Part shown: piece after piece, positions 24,253 through 24,835 of the stretch
Numbering within the stretch: the stretch's first letter is position 1
Layout of the letters: every line of letters starts with the position of its first letter
Assembly (NCBI GenBank): GCA_037968495.1
Contig: JBBKVP010000007.1
Span: forward strand, 1-24,835
Reading direction: 5' to 3'
DNA: 24,835 bases
Origin: Aestuarierythrobacter sp037968495
Lineage (GTDB): Bacteria > Pseudomonadota > Alphaproteobacteria > Sphingomonadales > Sphingomonadaceae
The notes under the pieces: generated by a model
The model's input: only the letters and a program-made list of their open reading frames with translations
Databases searched by the model: none
What the model was told of the DNA's origin: nothing
Position numbers and translations under genes: made by a program

Positions 24253-24395
24253 TACCAATGTCCGAAAATCTATGTCGCGCCCCCTCTATATTCGAGGCGA
24301 CGCAATCGCAACGTCTGCCTGAATTAGTGAACGAAAGCATCGCGGCGTCGCTTTCTTACAAGTCACGCACTCAAGAGGCATGTAGTGACTAGATA

Positions 24396-24543
24396 TTGAG
24401 TGATTGAGTACGAGATTTCATGTTTCCGAGGGAACGTTCGCGTTTTGCGACGCGGACGACGGACATGGGGCAGTTTGTGTTCCCTTCACGGGTGGGCGCA
24501 CAAACGGATAGCGCGGGCGGCGAAAGCTGCTCGCGCTTTTTAT
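24396..24543 (+). ncRNA. Candidate small structured RNA
   Basis: A strong plus-strand terminator (24510-24541) lies where no plus-strand gene ends, which implies a short transcript. Directly before it a second hairpin is visible: GTTTGTG (24473-24479) pairs with CACAAAC (24499-24505), enclosing a smaller CCC / GGG stem. Farther out GGGAAC (24430-24435) can pair with GTTCCC (24479-24484), an alternative to part of that fold. The 5' end is not certain; TTGAGT at 24396 or 24404 are weak -35 candidates. It does not match tmRNA, SRP RNA or RNase P RNA by eye. Confidence 0.45.
24510..24541 (+). terminator. Strong plus-strand rho-independent terminator
   Basis: AGCGCGGGCGGC (24510-24521) and GCTGCTCGCGCT (24526-24537) form a 12-bp stem with two G-U pairs around a GAAA tetraloop, followed by a run of T. 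It is one of the best terminators in the window, though no plus-strand protein gene lies upstream. Confidence 0.8.
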
Positions 24544-24563
24544 TTAGGTGGTTTGTTTGTTTA

Positions 24564-24651
24564 GCACCTACGGTGCGCCCTCAGACGCCGGGCGCAGGCC
24601 ATCCGGCCTGCTTGGCTTCGCGCCAATAAGACGCGGCGACCGGCCGGTCGC
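24564..24651. repeat. Cluster of short palindromes, possible dispersed intergenic repeat
   Basis: Three inverted repeats follow each other: GCACC-TAC-GGTGC (24564-24576), GCAGGCC-ATCC-GGCCTGC (24594-24611), and the perfect 16-base palindrome GCGACCGGCCGGTCGC (24636-24651). The second is also flanked by GGCGC / GCGCC (24591-24595 and 24620-24624). Such GC-rich mosaics resemble REP-like repeats of sphingomonad genomes. Confidence 0.45.
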
Positions 24652-24701
24652 TGACTGCCGTGACCAAGAACCGGTCTTGAGATATCCCTAAGGTACTAAA
24701 C

Positions 24702-24737
24702 AAAAAACGGGCGCAAACCCTTGAGAGTTCGCGCCCG
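24702..24737 (-). terminator. Rho-independent terminator of the rplT operon
   Basis: On the minus strand, arms CGGGCGCGAA and TTTGCGCCCG pair with one mismatch and are followed by a run of six T. It lies 40 bases beyond the rplT stop and separates that operon from pheST. Confidence 0.88.
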
Positions 24738-24777
24738 CTAATTTGGCTTACAAGATAACCCGCAGCTTACGCTGGCC

Positions 24778-24835
24778 CTAAGCAGGTAGGGCTTTCTTGG
24801 CTTCTGCGATCACCGTGGCGAAGGCAGCGCTTTCG
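24778..24835 (-). CDS. rplT: Large-subunit ribosomal protein bL20, C-terminal fragment
   Basis: The window ends inside this gene. Reading the minus strand from the edge gives ESAAFATVIAEAKKALPA followed by TAG, which matches the conserved C-terminal helix of bL20 (compare the VAFTALVEKAKAAL end in Escherichia coli). Only 18 residues are visible. The position upstream of pheST on the same strand fits the common infC-rpmI-rplT-pheST order and supports the call. Confidence 0.85.
   Translation of the reverse strand, partial: ESAAFATVIAEAKKALPA

Larger units (their letters stand above)
24253..24777. other. Gene-free region between rplT and pheS (525 bases)
   Basis: This holds no convincing protein gene. 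From the pheS side it contains the presumed pheST promoter and leader (24253-24400), an inverted repeat AGTCAC / GTGACT (24361-24366 and 24385-24390), a candidate plus-strand small RNA, a cluster of short palindromes (24564-24651), and the minus-strand terminator of rplT. Confidence 0.7.

Noticed and set aside
24286..24381. 31-codon minus-strand frame upstream of pheS as an attenuator leader peptide
   Set aside because: It has only one Phe codon and no ribosome site; no terminator/antiterminator pair follows it before pheS.
24420..24629. 69-residue plus-strand frame in the pheS-rplT gap
   Set aside because: It lacks a ribosome site and runs straight through a strong terminator and the palindrome cluster, so the interval is better read as non-coding RNA plus repeat.

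Overview
The window looks like core chromosome of an alphaproteobacterium of the order Sphingomonadales, most likely an Erythrobacter/Altererythrobacter-type organism. This rests on the flavour of the proteins: a spinster-like MFS carrier, a TetR/TonB-receptor pair, a Gly/Arg-rich double cold-shock protein, a DUF3617-like secreted protein and the GC-rich codon use. No rRNA, tRNA, IS element, prophage or CRISPR array was found.

Layout. (1) 1-948, plus strand: the 3' end of an OmpA-domain protein, a strong terminator, then a Cu/Zn superoxide dismutase lipoprotein. (2) 945-6877, minus strand, in transcription order: argD-argF-hslO, a small secreted DUF3617-like protein, then queC and an MFS carrier. 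(3) 6998-7792, minus: a protein with an RGG-type tail and two cold-shock domains, behind a long leader. (4) 8097-11845, plus: five tightly packed genes (DUF442 phosphatase-like protein, one-span membrane protein, fatty-acid hydroxylase/sterol-desaturase protein, GMC oxidoreductase, DUF1232 membrane protein). (5) 11849-12717, minus: a secreted esterase that looks like a young pseudogene. (6) 12884-14601, minus: glnK-amt with a near-perfect sigma-54 promoter. (7) 14752-18246, minus: an endonuclease/exonuclease/phosphatase-family protein, a PPOX-family protein, prfC and a TetR regulator. (8) 18347-20713, plus: a TonB-dependent receptor divergent from the TetR gene. (9) 20765-24252, minus: pheS-pheT. 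(10) 24253-24777: a gene-free stretch with a candidate small RNA, a cluster of palindromes and the rplT terminator. (11) 24778-24835: the 3' end of rplT.

Functional themes are arginine synthesis plus redox chaperoning, queuosine precursor synthesis, nitrogen sensing and ammonium uptake, outer-membrane uptake under local TetR control, translation (prfC, pheST, rplT) and a probable lipid or alcohol oxidation operon. The most interesting observations are the structured plus-strand RNA candidate upstream of pheS, the triple-damaged esterase gene, the operator-like repeat overlapping the TonB-receptor promoter, and the uncharacterised five-gene operon. Functional statements come from motif recognition by eye; no database search was run.
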